From contig CM051038.1 of assembly GCA_027627225.1 (NCBI GenBank), positions 42,598,848 through 42,662,847 of the forward strand: a stretch of 64,000 nucleotides of DNA. The letters run 5' to 3'. This document shows positions 47,601-61,054 of this stretch, in pieces; within the stretch, counting starts at the first letter, position 1; every line of letters begins with the position of its first letter. A model generated the notes under the pieces. That model was not told the origin of the DNA and searched no databases. It was given only the letters and a program-made list of their open reading frames with translations. This stretch comes from Congeria kusceri (Eukaryota > Mollusca > Bivalvia > Myida > Dreissenidae). The position numbers were made by a program, and so were the translations under genes.

Positions 47601-50200
47601 TAAAACTATATCATTTTTCAACCTAAAACAGTTCACAAAGAACATTGGTTTCATTATAACCCATGTTTTCACAGCAAATTTACATATGTAGAAGCATACT
47701 TGCAGTGTCAAACGTGTTACTAATAGGATTAGTCTTATCGAGACAGAAGAAATGCAGCTGGATGATATATGTATTATTTCTGCACGTTTAATGATATACA
47801 TTTTACGTTTGCATGGAATATACTGAGAGTAATGTGTTTCATGAATCAACAATATTAATATCAATAACTTAATAATGAACGGGCAGTTTGGTAACCGTGT
47901 CACTGATTGAAGATAACATTCGAGTTCAAACAAAGTGATTTGTGTTTGTAGTTGTTTTTGACAAATGCTTTGATCGAAACAAACGCTTGCGTTTGCATAT
48001 TAATAACGAATTTATAATAATTAATACGTATTGTTATACTTTTATAGCGAATTCTTTTGTATGTATAGATGTCTAAACGCCTTTAAACAATCCTGCCACA
48101 TTCTTGTCAGTCATCATGATATATAAAATATTTTTATATTGTATTTTTATACTACATAGTCTCGTTTCGTTCACTTGTCAGAAGATGCATGACACACGTG
48201 ATTTTTATTCAAGCATCTTAATGAATGAGTCACGTTTTCCGTTTAGGAACATCAATTTATTGATCATGATGATCATTGTAAATGTCATTTTAGTAAAAGT
48301 CTAAATCGCTTGAATTTTGCAGATGAAATTTGTTTGTCTGCATAGCTAACATACGTACGAAAGTAACCGCTTCAAAAATAAAGATATGACATGCAATGAA
48401 ATTGCAACATACTCCAAGCATTTTTGCAAATCTTTCATGAATTGTATATGAGTTACATTATCCCAATTATTAATGGTGTTTGTACACGTAGCTTTTGTGA
48501 GTGTTAGTCTGCTTTAGACAATAATTGTGCATGATTACTTGATCACTTGCCTTCAATAACGAGCAATCGAGTGTAAAATATGAGTTGCTCTATTGCCGAT
48601 AGAGGTTCAAACCCAATTGTATTTAAAGAGGGGGTTCGGGAGGTGGGGATAAATAGTGTTGTCCATATAGATTAATATTGAACTGTTGTACTTTCGCAAT
48701 TAACAGTTTGCATCGTAACATCTTATTAAAAAGAACAATGACACTTTGAAACTAACATGATATAGATCTTGAGAACGGCATCAAGAACGTGCACTGTAAA
48801 GCACGATGATGAGATGGAATACAATATTGTGTAAGCATTCAAAATCACGTTAAATACTAGTGTTACAAAGCAATTGTAACAGTCACATTGTTCATGTTGT
48901 CTTGTTTTCGATGAAAGATGTTTATTGTACATATCTCGAATAAAGTTAAAGCACAAATTACACTTAAATGTATGTATTTTTAAGCACATCTGCACTCAAA
49001 GCACATTCTCATTCCCTGACAATACAACGTCTTCTTTATAGTAACTCTAAAGCATTTGTAAGATAGAACGAATGATTCAACCAGTATATGTAGTATCAAT
49101 TCTGCAATACATTTCCTTATGGTGAGCTTACAGTGGCCAAAGGTCATCACAAATGAAACAAAGCTTTTAGGGTAATTGCCCATTTACGTGTTGCAGTGTT
49201 TAACAGCTCATATACCATTGCTATCAGTAATGAACGGTGTCCAGATAAAATAACAGCAATACATATGATCGTTTTATCAAGCAATGATGGATAACAATGG
49301 ATGGCAATGTATGATCATACTGTATTATAAATACTGATATTTTTTTCACTCATCTTTACAAACATAGAATAATCATTCACGGATAATTTATTTTTATTTT
49401 CAAAGAACATTTGAAGCAAATATTATTTAATAAATTGTAATAATAAAACCAATGAAGCTTTACCACTTTCTTCATTCATGGCAACAATGAATATATGTGT
49501 ACAGTCATTGCAATATCGAACTATAATGTGACCATTTTATAAATATATTTGAATATAAAATGCACTCTGAATACCTCGATAGAAACCTTGCTGGCATTTG
49601 TCGCGTAACATATTTGTTTCGTATAAAGACTAAGTGATTCTTGCTCGTAGATATAAATGTTATCCTGTTTAGGTTTCACAATCTAATACTGTGGAGCTGA
49701 TATATCGTTTCGTTTCGTTTGAGAAAAAGCGCATTTACTCGCAAGACAAATTATTACTTCCTACTGCTTATTTAAATACAACAGATACCATGATATCATC
49801 ATGAAACGGTTAAGTTAGTGACTGCGGTACAAGTATATGTTTTAGCTATATTGTAATCATACGATAATTCATTACACACTAATAACTAGTCATAAGATTA
49901 AAAATCAATAGCGCTGATATGGATTTCAACTGAGTGTTACTGTGCCTAACCAAGCGGAAAACTGATGCTGTGACGTCAGAGATAAGCTTTCACACCATGA
50001 CACGCAAAATCAGGCTAATAACAGTCCGTAAAAATGCAAGTGAGAACCGTTATAAACATGGACTAATCGACACAGGTATAGTGCGAAATTATTAACCTGA
50101 AACTCATGAATATTCCGTATGCAACCGGGATTTATTTATATACATAGATACCACGAATGTATCGAGCGTCATTGTATCGTATTGGTTTCGATATCGTGAA
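44681..50200. other. No recognisable gene over 5.5 kb
   Basis: AT-rich with ORFs up to about 126 codons, none with a domain. GGGGCGTAGCTAGCCC at about 45305 followed by GCCGGGTATGCATCCAGCCC looks like a fragment of a dispersed repeat. I found no tandem array or strong inverted repeat. Confidence 0.4.
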
Positions 50201-50203
50201 GCA

Positions 50204-50271
50204 CAAATGGTGTAGTGGAACAGATGCCGGGCTTGCCTTGCGAAGTTTTGAGTTCGAATCTCGGCATCAAC
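50204..50271 (+). other. tRNA-like relic, possible SINE head
   Basis: TGGTGTAGTGG resembles a pol III A box, and GAGTTCGAATCTC about 45 nt later resembles a B box. The expected cloverleaf stems do not form from a normal 5' end; instead GATGCCG and CGGCATC pair around the 3' half. It is a decayed tRNA or tRNA-derived repeat rather than a working gene. Confidence 0.3.
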
Positions 50272-50474
50272 ATTTTATTTTACACATTTTGTTGCGGTTA
50301 GTTCTCACGTTTTTCACGATTTATTCATTGATTGTGTGATTGTTATTGAAAAATTGGTAATTGTACCATACAAATAATTCAAACATTAAAGTAACACACT
50401 ATATATACGAGTATTTTACACTTTTAATTAATATCTCATGATCTGCATAGTTTAAGAAAAACATTTTAAAAAAA

Positions 50475-50546
50475 GGTCGCAGTCTGACGGAATTGAACTC
50501 GGTTCGGTTCGGTGGCGTGCGTCGCTAGCACTTATACCACACGACC
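50475..50546 (-). other. tRNA-like relic on - strand
   Basis: The 72 nt starts GGTCGTGTGGTATAAGTGCT and ends CTGCGACC, followed by TTTTTTT. Seven base pairs, two of them wobble, can form the acceptor stem. GAGTTCAATTCCG resembles a B box, but the T stem pairs poorly. It is a degenerate tRNA or SINE head. Confidence 0.3.
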
Positions 50547-50879
50547 ATTAAATATCACTCTTCTATTTTCCGTATTTAAATATATATCAACATAAATTCC
50601 TATAACAGAAACTTGTCCAAAACAACGCAAACAACCGAACACACTTACAATTTGTCACGAAGATTAATGAGTGTCAGGTTAATAATATCGCACTATACAT
50701 TAAACGATTTAAACTGCAGACGATAACAGCGTGTTTATAAACAGACAACCATGATTCCCCCTATTTACAATAAATGGTTGATCCCCTCATTATCTACACA
50801 ATTTAAACCGACTATAGTGATCTGATAACAAACAATGCCATAAGGCCACGGTTGGAGGCTCTGCGGTAACTTAATCTGA

Positions 50880-53460
50880 CCCAGTTGTGTTGCAATTGAG
50901 ATGTGACCCCCACGGCCTGACCAGGTTTGATCCCAGGGGCATAATTTAAATAATTTTTGTAGAGGATCACTTTACAATGTTACATACAAAATATGAAACC
51001 GTGGGACATTGCGGTTTCAGAGGAGAAGATTTTTAAAGTCATTTCTCTATTTAAGTCGATATAAACAATGTGGCCACATGGGCGTGGCCAGTTTTGTCCC
51101 CAGGGCATAATTTGAACAATCTTTGTGAGGACCACTATACAATGTTAAATACCAAATATCAAACCACTGGGCCTCAGTGTTTCAGAGAAGAATATTTTTA
51201 AAGTCATTTGGTTATTTAAGTCTATATACATTAATAACCCCCGGGCGTGGCCAGTTTTGACAACAGTGTCATCATTTGAACCATCTTTGTAGAGGACCAC
51301 TAGAGGATGCTACAAACCAAATATGAAACCACTGGGCCTTGCGGTTTCAGAGCAGAAGATTTTTGAAGTAATTTTGCTATTTAAGCTCATATACAAAATG
51401 TGACCCCCGGGGCGTGGCCAGTTTTGACACCAGGCCATAATTTGAACAATCTTTGTAGAGGACCCCTATACAATGTTACCAACCAAATACAAAACCTCTG
51501 GGCCTTAAGGTTTTCGATGAGTCTATGTAAATCATGTGATCCCCTGGGCGTGGCCATTTTGTACTCCAGGGACATCACTTGAACAATCTTGGTAGAGAAC
51601 CACTATGTAATGTTTCATACCAAATATAAAACGTCCGGGCCTTGCGGTTTCAGAGGAGGCAATTTTTCCAGTAATTTTGCTATTTAAGTCTATATAATCC
51701 ATGTGACACCCTGGGCGTGGCCAGTTTTGACCCCAGGGGTATCATTTGAACAATATTTAGAGAGGACCCCTATACAATGTTACCAACCAAATAACAAATC
51801 CTTGGGTCTTGCGGTCTCGGAGAAGAAGATTGTCAAAGTCATTTAGTTATTTAAGTCTATATAAACCATGTGACCAGCGGGGCGTAGCCAGTTTTAACCC
51901 AATGGGCATCATTTGAACAATCTTTGTAGAAAAGCACTATGCAATGTTACGTACCAAATATTAAATTTCTGGGCCTTGCGGTTTCAGAGAAGATGTTTAA
52001 AGTCATTTTTTTACTTAAGTCCATATAAAAAATGTGACCCCCGGGGCGTGGCAAGTTTTGACCCCAGGGGCATCATTTGAACATTTGTAGAGGACCACTA
52101 GAGGATGCCACATACCAAATATGAAACCACTAGGCTGTGCGGTTTCAGAGGAGAACATTTTTGCAGTAATTTTGCTATTTAAGTCTATGTAAACAATGTG
52201 TGTCCAGTTTTTACCATATGGTATCATTTGAATAATCTTTGTACAGGACCGCTATACAATGTTACTAACCAAATATTAAACTGCAATTTTTCTATGTAAG
52301 TCTACATAATCCATGTGACCCCCGGGGCGTGCCCAGTTTTGACCCCAGGGGTATCATTTGAACAATCTTTGTAGAGGATCCCTATACAATCTTACCAACC
52401 AAATACCAAATCTCTGGGCCTTGCGGTGTCGGAGAAGAAGATTGTCAAAGTCATTTAGCTATTAGTCTATATAAACCTTGTGACCACCGGGGCGTGGCCA
52501 GTTTTAACCCAATGAGCATCATTTGAAACAATATTTGTAGAGGACTACTATGCAATGTTACATACCAAAGATGAAATCTCTCGGCCTTGCGGTTTTAGAG
52601 GAGATGATTTTTAAAGTCATTTTTCTATTAGTCAATATACAATGTCACCCCCGGGGCATGGCCAGTTTTGACCCCAGGGGCATCATTTTAATAATTTTTG
52701 TAGATGACACCTAGAGGATGCCACATACCAAATATGAAACCACTGGGCCTTGCGGTTTCAGAGGAGATATTTTTTAAATAATCACACTATTTAAGTATAT
52801 ATAAACCATGTGACCCTTTTCTGGCCATTTTTGGCCCCAGGGGCATCATTTGAACAGTCTTTGTAGAGGACCACTATACAATGTTTCCATCGAAATAGCA
52901 AACATCTAGGCCTTGCGGTTTCAGAAAGAAGATTTTTAAAGTCGTTTAGCTATTTAAGTCTATATAAACCATGTGACTCCCGGGGCGTGGACAGTTTTAA
53001 TCCCAGGAGCGTCATTTGAACTTTTTTCGTAGAGGACCACTATGCAATGTTACATACCAAATATGAAACCTCTGGGCCCTTCAGTTTTAGAAGAGGAGAT
53101 TTTTCAGTTATTTTGCTCTATAAGTCTATATAAACCATGTGACCCCCAGGGCCTTGCAAGTTTTGACCCCAGGGGAATGATTTGAACAATCTTTGTACAA
53201 ATCCACTTGAAGATGCCAAATACCAAATATGAAAGCTCCCAGCCATGCAGTTTCAGAGAAGAATTTTTGAAAGAGGGTCACCCAAGGATCATTCCTGTGA
53301 ACTTTGGTGAAAATCTGCCCAGCGGTTTAGGAGGAGATGTTGTTTGAATGAAAATGTTGACGAACGACGGACGACGCACAACGCACGACGCACGACGGAC
53401 AAAAGGTGATCACAAAAGCTCACCATGAGCACGTTGTGCTCAGGTGAGCTCAAAACGCAC
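50880..53460. repeat. ~165 bp tandem array with hairpin end (copy B)
   Basis: About fifteen units carry the same phrase order as the 3110-5362 array but are better preserved: ATGTGACCCCCGGGGCGTGG, CCAGTTTTGACCCCAGGGGC, ATCATTTGAACAATCTTTGT, AGAGGACCACTATACAATGT, CCAAATATGAAACC and TCTGGGCCTTGCGGTTTCAG. The right edge has CCCAGCGGTTTAGGAGGAGA, ACGACGGACGACGCAC triplets, then the terminal hairpin. There is no reading frame across units. Both arrays face the same way. Confidence 0.85.
53417..53450. repeat. Terminal hairpin of array B
   Basis: AGCTCACCATGAGCAC, loop GTT, GTGCTCAGGTGAGCT; complementary throughout except for one bulged A. Confidence 0.85.
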
Positions 53461-55554
53461 AATTTAGTGACCATCCGGTGATAAGTATCTTTAATACAAA
53501 TATTTATTATATCACCATTACATTCAAGTGTTTTGTTTGCAAATTGATAAGAAAAGATGGGAAAAAACAACACGTAATCTTGCTAAAAGCTTCCGGAAAT
53601 TTAAAGGAAAAAGACCACTTTTGAATCATTTGGTTGACACTTATCTTGCCTAATAACTTCCAGCAAATAAGTGTTATCAGGTAACATTTAGTAGAAGTAT
53701 TATATGATCATTCAAATAAGTGGATTTTGTAGTGTGGCGTCTGTAAACGTCATTGGCAGTTTTCGACTGTAGATAAAACTTTAAATACGAAACTCCATAA
53801 AAACAATACTGTTATGAACATACTTTCGAAACGCATTAGCACACGTCAATTGTAATGGGTCTTTGTCTATTTAAGCAGTGTAAATATTCAAGACCCAAAA
53901 GCGCTATATAGTGTAACCAAACACCTTTATAAAAAGCTTATTTTGAAAGTGAAATATTTAGTATTTATATTACTATTAAGATTCATATAAAGCATATTTA
54001 GAATTTGTACAAACGATCTATTTTTAAGACTACCGGTAATAATGCTTTTTCAAAAATTGGTTATGTTTGTAGCTGGTGTCTTAATATGAGTATGCCTCTT
54101 AATCTATAAATCCGTTACTTGTGTTACATGTACGAAACTTACTACTACAATAACATACATATCCAAACACTTAAGTATTGGAATTATAATATAATTATAT
54201 ACACGTGTATTTCGAATTGGGTTGTATTTACTTTAATGATTGGGGTACATGAGATAAATTGATGACGTTACAAGGACGCATTGTCATCTACCCGTGGAAG
54301 AAGTCCTAGGTGTGACAGAATTATTAATATAGATTGCAGTTGAATTTAACTCTGCAACTTAAACATTCTACAGTTAAGTAATACAAACCTATTTTTCCAT
54401 TGGTATGTATATGTCGTACGAGAATCCATCTACACATTGATAAATCATCTACAGTCATTAAAAAACTGCTCTCATTGCCCTAGAGTCCATAATCCTCGAT
54501 TATCACATTGTTGTTTGATTTCACGCTTCGTTAATTGTCAGCGGCATAGTGTTTAAAACTAAATCGGTAAAAGCAGACGCTTAGTTACTACCAATAGCCA
54601 CTTATGTTTTTAAACCTGTCTCTTATCTCAATCAAGATTCCGGTATTTCGGCTGTGGGTCTAATTACCCGAAAACGGAAGTCACATCCACATTGTTAGTG
54701 ATGTCAGTTAGTTAATAACCACACGTGGTTGAGTGCAGGATGCATATAATTTGATTTGTAAAATACAGTTTAAATGATATGTTTTGGTATTATTTTAAAG
54801 GTATATATGTAAGCAATAAGAAAAAAAGCCGTTTTCGTTTGCACTACTTTGTATAGTGGTTCCCAGCTTCATAAATTTTGGCCCATGTATTCATGCGCAA
54901 AATGGCAGCCTCCATGCCTGTCAAAACCGGTGTGTTTTTTCTAAGGTAAATATTTTGAGTTACAACGCATTGAATTTTTTGACATGCTGTTTTTTCAAAA
55001 GGTTATGACCTTATCTTTCCAACAATGTATGATAATAAATTGGAAAGTAGCTTGGTCATGGTGAAAATTGAGATCAAACATTGAATATTTTATATGTAAC
55101 AAAGAAGAAATTAATTTGCGCATGCTTAAACTTGTATTTCGGTATTTTTGTAAGTCATGTAAACGCATTTTACCGTCAGATTTCTAGAAGTCAATAAGAG
55201 TCCAGGTATCCGGCTCTCAAGTCTGCTAGATTGCCAGGTCAGAAAAATAGCAAAACACCCAGAGTACATCAAGCCACATAGTTTGTATTTAATATGTAAA
55301 TAAGTTTTCATTTGTGATTATGAACATTTGTGTGTTTCGTTTAATGATTAAACATGATGGGAAGGTGTTACACGAAATAACAACTGTCCTGGAAAAGGCG
55401 GACAATCCGAATTTTAAAGTCGAGCACATGGATACGGATTTACAAAATAATAACCAAATCAACGGATGGTAGATATGATATTAAATGCATTATCGGATGA
55501 AAAGCTAAAACCGTGCAACTAAGTTTGAAACACTTTATTCCGATCATCCGCAAT
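53461..55554. other. No recognisable gene
   Basis: AT-rich. The only exon-like string is an ATGGCAGCCTCC start at 54902 running 44 nt to a GTAAAT donor, which is too short to support. No arrays are seen. Confidence 0.4.
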
Positions 55555-57775
55555 ACTAATTCAACACATTCACATAAATCTTGTTTACAATAATTGGCTA
55601 TTTATACAGTCTGCCATGCGTTTTATGTGATTGCAAAGAACACAATATGAACTTACAAATCCTAAAGCCTGAACCCTACATTTGATAAAACCTTACATCT
55701 TAGTGTTGAATTGATTATTAACACATTTAATTAAGATTTTTTTGAAAATTATTAAAATCTTGTATTTTTTTTTTGTCAATGAAAAGTATCAACACATTTG
55801 TAAACAGATCTGACAAACCAATATATTTCTTTATGGTAACATGATTGAGACAATAATAACATTAAGGCATAATAGGATTATTCTATATGAGCCCAACGTT
55901 CTAACTAATGTTTCAACATTTACAATAACTGAATTGGCCTTAGCATGAATAGCTTTAAGACTCGTTTTCACATACAAAGCCATTCCGATGATGATCAGAC
56001 TTTAATAAGGACTAATTACCGGATGGAATTGAAAACCTATCAGTATAAAATAATGCGTCCAAACATTATTTAACAATCATCTCTGCTTTAGTCCATTAAT
56101 CGAGACACAATAAGCCAGAGGCGTTTAATTATTATGCAATCATTAAACTAGCGTAATACGGGGCAACTTTCCCCAAGAAATGTTGACGTATACTTTCCTT
56201 CTTTCTTATGTTTGATTTCAAGCATTACTGACTGTAAAATATTGGCCGATGCATACGTTTATTTTCTATTTCGTTTATAATTATATTATACAGACCATTA
56301 TAACTGAAGTTACAGTGTTTATAACAGCAATAATACTTGAGAGAATCCAACAAACTTAAGCATGGTAACATCACAAAGCATTTCGTGTTGGTACGATTAC
56401 ACGACATGATTAGTATGGCACCATAAGTACAAATGGCTTTTGTATAACGTGTAACACGATAATATCGACACCAAACAGTAGACCTAGCTCTTGTAAATGA
56501 TTGCATACGCCTATAATGGAAACGACAAAACAATGGGCTCTTTAGTATAGTATAACATGGACAAATGTGCATTCATCAAGAGTCTCTCAGAGTAAGAACC
56601 ATTTGAAGATACATTTGTTCCTTTTCCCCTCGAAACTATTGCGAATAATCGACTTTATTAAATTTAATTATACGTTATTTGCAGCAGGGACATTATTACT
56701 TTTAAAAAGTCGTATCTTAAATAAGGTTAACCTCTTTACCTTATTTATTTTTCGCACTGGAATCCAAAGACACAAGTTAACCTAAAAATCAAGCGTCCAT
56801 TTACCAGTGATGCTTGGGTTTACGAAGGCTTCATCTATCCGTCTCTTCGCTTTTAATTTTCTGCAGTGGATTTTGTTTATTTTCTGTCATTTTATTTCCT
56901 CGTTTTTTTTTATCCTTGCAATGCATGACATTTTTGTGATTTTCAATTAACAAGTCTTCAGTAGTTGACAAAACTTCAAATTTAACTTTCTTTATCAAAG
57001 CTGAATGTTATTTCTGAACAATAATGTTTGTGCTTTTAATACATTGCCAATTCATTTAATGGCATGCATCGCTTTGATCAAAGGCTTTTGATTTGTTCTG
57101 GATCGAAAACCGTTCGCAGTTTTCATTTGATATTATAACTGAAATCATCACTTGCAATACAAGACGTCGAACCATCTCCAAAGATATGGCCAATATAATT
57201 TCGACATACTGTGGTAAAATGTTAACACATGTGCATTTAGTTTCAATCAATTTTTATGTTCATATACTTGTGATACGAGACTAATAATTATAATTGTTTT
57301 TGTCAAATTGAATATCTGATTTGTATAGCACTCTTTTAATACACAATATTCTTTGGTTTCTAAACCAAAGTCATAGATAGAAAGCAATGTATACTTGTAT
57401 AATTTGAATGCTTAGAGAAGCAAACTATGTTTGCAGAAAGGCCAATAATATCTCTGGCAAAACATTGCATAATCAAACGACAGCTATATCTGATGTAAGT
57501 GTTACTTTCAGCACTTGTGTGGATTCAGGCGTATTCATTATATCGTAATTAAGGTTCAAAAACAAGCACATTTAATTATGCAAATTACACTTCTAACTTA
57601 ATTGAGCCCATCTAGAGTTTAAGTGTCGACAATCATTTTAAAAAACACATAAATACTTTCATAACTGTTTTGTTTCTTAGTCAATATTAAGTTCTAAAGA
57701 TTTATGGTTATTTATAGTTATTAGTTTGTTATTAAATGCAGTTTAAATGATATTAATCCCTACTGTACGTTTCAC
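55555..57775 (+). repeat. Old direct duplication, copy A
   Basis: Collinear with 61055-63085. Shared landmarks include TTTACAATAATTGGCTATTT, ACTAATTACCGGATGGAATT, GCGTTTAATTATTATGCAAT, ATTGGCC-type headers before CGTTTATTTTCT, CTTCAAATTTAACTTTCTTT, TGGCATGCATCGCTTTGATC and CAAGACGTCGAACCATCTCC. Indels of up to ~280 bp separate the copies. Neither copy holds a recognisable gene. Confidence 0.75.
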
Positions 57776-59087
57776 ATGGAAAGTAGCCATAGTCGTCCAA
57801 ACGAACATTTCACTTATGTCACACGCATACGAGACTTGCCTTCAGCATGAATAAAAAACAGTACTTTTCGTCAAGTTACCAAACGCCAGTCATATCTCAA
57901 GCTTGATACGAACTTAACTACATTTGTAGCATCGCCTAGTTTTGCTAAAAGTCGCCTGGTGTACTCGCATCGACTGCCACAACAGCAACCGCTTGTTTTT
58001 CTTCTAGCACAAATTAAGTCGATTTGAAATATTACCTCCCGAAACTTTTGTTACTCTATTGTGTGCATGAATGCAATGTTCAGCTGTAGAACTATCTAAC
58101 TGACCACTAATTAGACTTGAGTGAATCTTCCTCACACATTCAATATATACTGACATAACGCGCACTTATAAACTATTTCCTTCCATATATTTTTGAAAAC
58201 TATCAACCATTGAACTAAACGTAAATAGGTGTGTTCAAATGTCTTTGTTTCGCCAGATGGTTCAGTAAAAAAATTTCTGTAATAGTATTGTTGATACATG
58301 GTTTTAATAAAATGTTATTGGTAAGATGTGCATGTATATTGTGTTTTTATTAGGTAATACCTATACTTGAATACATACAATAATTTCTATGTTTCCAATT
58401 ACTTACTATTTCAATTATGTTTATTTTGTATTTTTAAACCTTTTGATAAAAGTTGCAAATTGTTGTTCCCACCCATCTCCAAAATGTTACATTTTTGTTT
58501 TCCATCCAAAACTGAACTGGAACAGAAGGCGTCATTTTTATTGCAGAAAATAAGACTTTATGACATAAACGAGTAAGTAAATACACGTTTCAGTGGCAAT
58601 ACATCACCTGAATCAAACGGATTATTGCATATTCATAGTCATGATAATCAAAATCAACCCATAACATTCAAATCATTTTATCGAAATGGTATAGAATATC
58701 GTTATGTAGCCGTGCTTAATACAACCTGAAATGCAACCTGGATGCCATTAATAACTTTGTTTTAACCTTATTTGGTCATGTTAAATTAATACATTTCAAT
58801 TGTATTTCATTTTAATATTTGAAACGTCTTGTATCAAGGTGTCAAATCCGAGTTAATTCAATTGGCAAATTACTCACTCTCCTTAAATTGAACAACTTGC
58901 AGTGTATTTACGAACTATAAACACATTACACGGCCTAATGACAGTATTAATTAATGCAAAAGTAACAGGTGAAGCTTTTGTGTTGATAATATGAATAATT
59001 GGTAAGTAACGTATTATTCGATATAAAATGCAAGAGGATCTGAACAAGTATTTTAATGGTTCGAAAACTAGTACACAATAATGTACC
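57776..59087. other. No recognisable feature
   Basis: AT-rich spacer between the duplicated block and the LINE. No domain-bearing ORF. Confidence 0.4.
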
Positions 59088-59095
59088 TCATCAAT

Positions 59096-60001
59096 GAACA
59101 TTCTTTTATGCAAATGTAAGGAGTTTGACTTAAGTCCTAAGACAATGTGTCAGTTATTTGATGCTTTTGTGAGTCCTATATTGAATTATTCCTGTGAAGT
59201 ATGGGGTTATACTAAGTCAAAGGAACTTGAAAGAGTCCACCTTAAGTTTTGCAAGCGATTGTTAAAGGTTAAAATAAATACTTGTAATGCAATTACATAT
59301 AGTGAGTTGGGACGTTACCCATTGTTTATTAGTAGATATATTCGAATGATTAAATACTGGCTGAAAATTGCTAGCTCAAACAATATTATTGTTAAAACTA
59401 TTTATTCCCAATCTGTTATTGATAGTTATAACGGACGTTTAAATTGGGCAGCAAATATAAGAAAGTTGTTAGCTGATTATGGATTTGCATACGTATTTGA
59501 TAATGTTAGCAGTATCAATCAGGATTTATTTTTGAATGAGTTAAAAACCCGTATTATAGACACCTTTAAACAAGAAACGATGTCAAAATTGACAACAGCT
59601 CAATGTTGTGTCAGTATAAATTGTGTAAATCAACACATTATTACGAGCCATATTTAGATACTTTATCAAAACGTTATTGCTTATACATGAGTAGATTAAG
59701 ATTAAATGGACTTCCTCTCAGAATACAAACAGGAAGATATAATCGAATTCCACGCGAGGTAAGATATTGTACACTTTGTAATTCTACAGATATAGAGGAC
59801 GAATACCATTTTGCCATTATTTGCAATTGTTATACTGACATCAGAAAAAAATATATTAGAAGATATTTCTATGTAAAACCTTCTGTCTATAAATTTACCC
59901 AGCTTTTAAATTCAACTAATAAATCAGATGTTTTTAATCTGTGTAAGTTAATTAAGGAAGCTATGAATGTTAGAAATGCACTAACTTTCGTTAATAATTA
60001 A
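59096..60001 (+). pseudogene. LINE ORF2 C-terminal fragment with one frameshift
   Basis: Starts in mid-protein and reads CQLFDAFVSPILNYSCEVWG, ELERVHLKFCKRLLKVKI and RYIRMIKYWLKI. After a frame change near 59605 it continues YLDTLSKRYCLYMSRLRLNG, then CTLCNSTDIEDEYHFAIIC (CX2CX9HX4C) and ends at a stop after FVNN. All blocks have counterparts in the same order in the other LINE. The 5' truncation alone makes it non-functional. Confidence 0.8.
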
Positions 60002-60170
60002 CACGCGGTTAACGTTCATCCTCCGAATTCCTCAATCGAAATACGCATTGATTAGAATTATTTAACACTACGCTATGTCATGTTGATTGCATGTATTAAA
60101 TTGATATATGTTGTAGACGATGTACTTGTACAAGTCTTAAATAAAATGTTCTGTTCTGTTCTGTTCTGTT
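59096..60170 (+). mobile_element. 5'-truncated LINE with TTCTG tail and candidate 8 bp duplication
   Basis: Only the region downstream of the reverse transcriptase is present, then a ~145 bp 3' UTR and a tail of four to five TTCTG repeats (60147-60170). TCATCAAT occurs just before the truncation point (59088-59095) and just after the tail (60170-60177), as expected for a target-site duplication. It shares the tail type and protein blocks with the LINE at 41205-44680, in opposite orientation. Confidence 0.8.
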
Positions 60171-60528
60171 CATCAATATGTAATACAACAGACTATAATA
60201 ACATGATAGCAACATGAATAATACTAACGGTGTTTATGATTGCCTTGGAAGGTTTCAATTTTACTTTTTTAGCAAATACGTCTGACCTGACCTAGATTCG
60301 TGTGGTTATAAATACAAATATGACAATAATATATAGCTTATCATCACATCTTATCCACATTCAGTGAATAATACAACAATTTACAAGGTTGGTACGTACT
60401 CTAATACTACTTCCGCATTTGCTGCAATTAGAAGCTTGAACCGTGTTATACGTTACAATTTTGCATGTCTTTAATTTGTATGTAAATCTTTGGGAGCATC
60501 GTTCTTAATAATTCACATCCATTCAGAT

Positions 60529-60771
60529 GAAGCAGCAATCCCTTTGTTATCAAGCTGAGGGTGCCAGAAAGAAAAAAACTTGCTGCAAAGTGCGCCAGGA
60601 GGAAGGAAAAGCAACAGCAGCATCAGCAGGCAACACTATTTACAAGAAGCAAGTGCAAAAGAGACTGCCACTCAAGAATCGGAGTACATAGCCATTCACA
60701 AAGGTGCAGATCGAATATCAACCAAACCGGAAGCTACACCATTGTCTCCCGAAGACGGACGGATGCCGACG
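60529..60771 (+). pseudogene. Exon-like GC-richer block, function unknown
   Basis: A CATCCATTCAG acceptor-like string and a GACGG|GTACAG donor-like string bound 243 nt that are clearly richer in G and C than the surroundings. No single frame is open throughout. The 5' part reads well in one frame (MKQQSLCYQAEGARKKKTCC) and the 3' part in another (ETATQESEYIAIHKGADRIS, then STKPEATPLSPEDGRMPTG). The second part resembles a low-complexity receptor tail, with a tyrosine in ESEYIAI, but no domain is recognisable. It could be a frameshifted exon of a lost gene. Confidence 0.3.
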
Positions 60772-61054
60772 GGTACAGTAATTGCCCCATTGTTTTTTTA
60801 TATATTACTTAACTAAATTCGAAAAATTGCTTTGCATTGTGCGATTTAAGGAATTGATGTTTCCACTTTCTTAATTCTTTCATAACGACAGCTTGATAGC
60901 TGAATTTTCCCTCTTTGAAAAGACGAACAAACGCTTCTATACCGCTACAATGATGAAGTCCTTTGCGTCATAATGGTTATCATTTTTTTTATAATTGATG
61001 AAATAATTTTATGGTTTAAAATATTGTTTCGGAATACAAGCTATTTCCGAAATA

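Noticed and set aside
54902..54945. Possible first exon starting ATGGCAGCC with a GTAAAT donor
   Set aside because: Only 44 nt, no promoter and no matching downstream exon.
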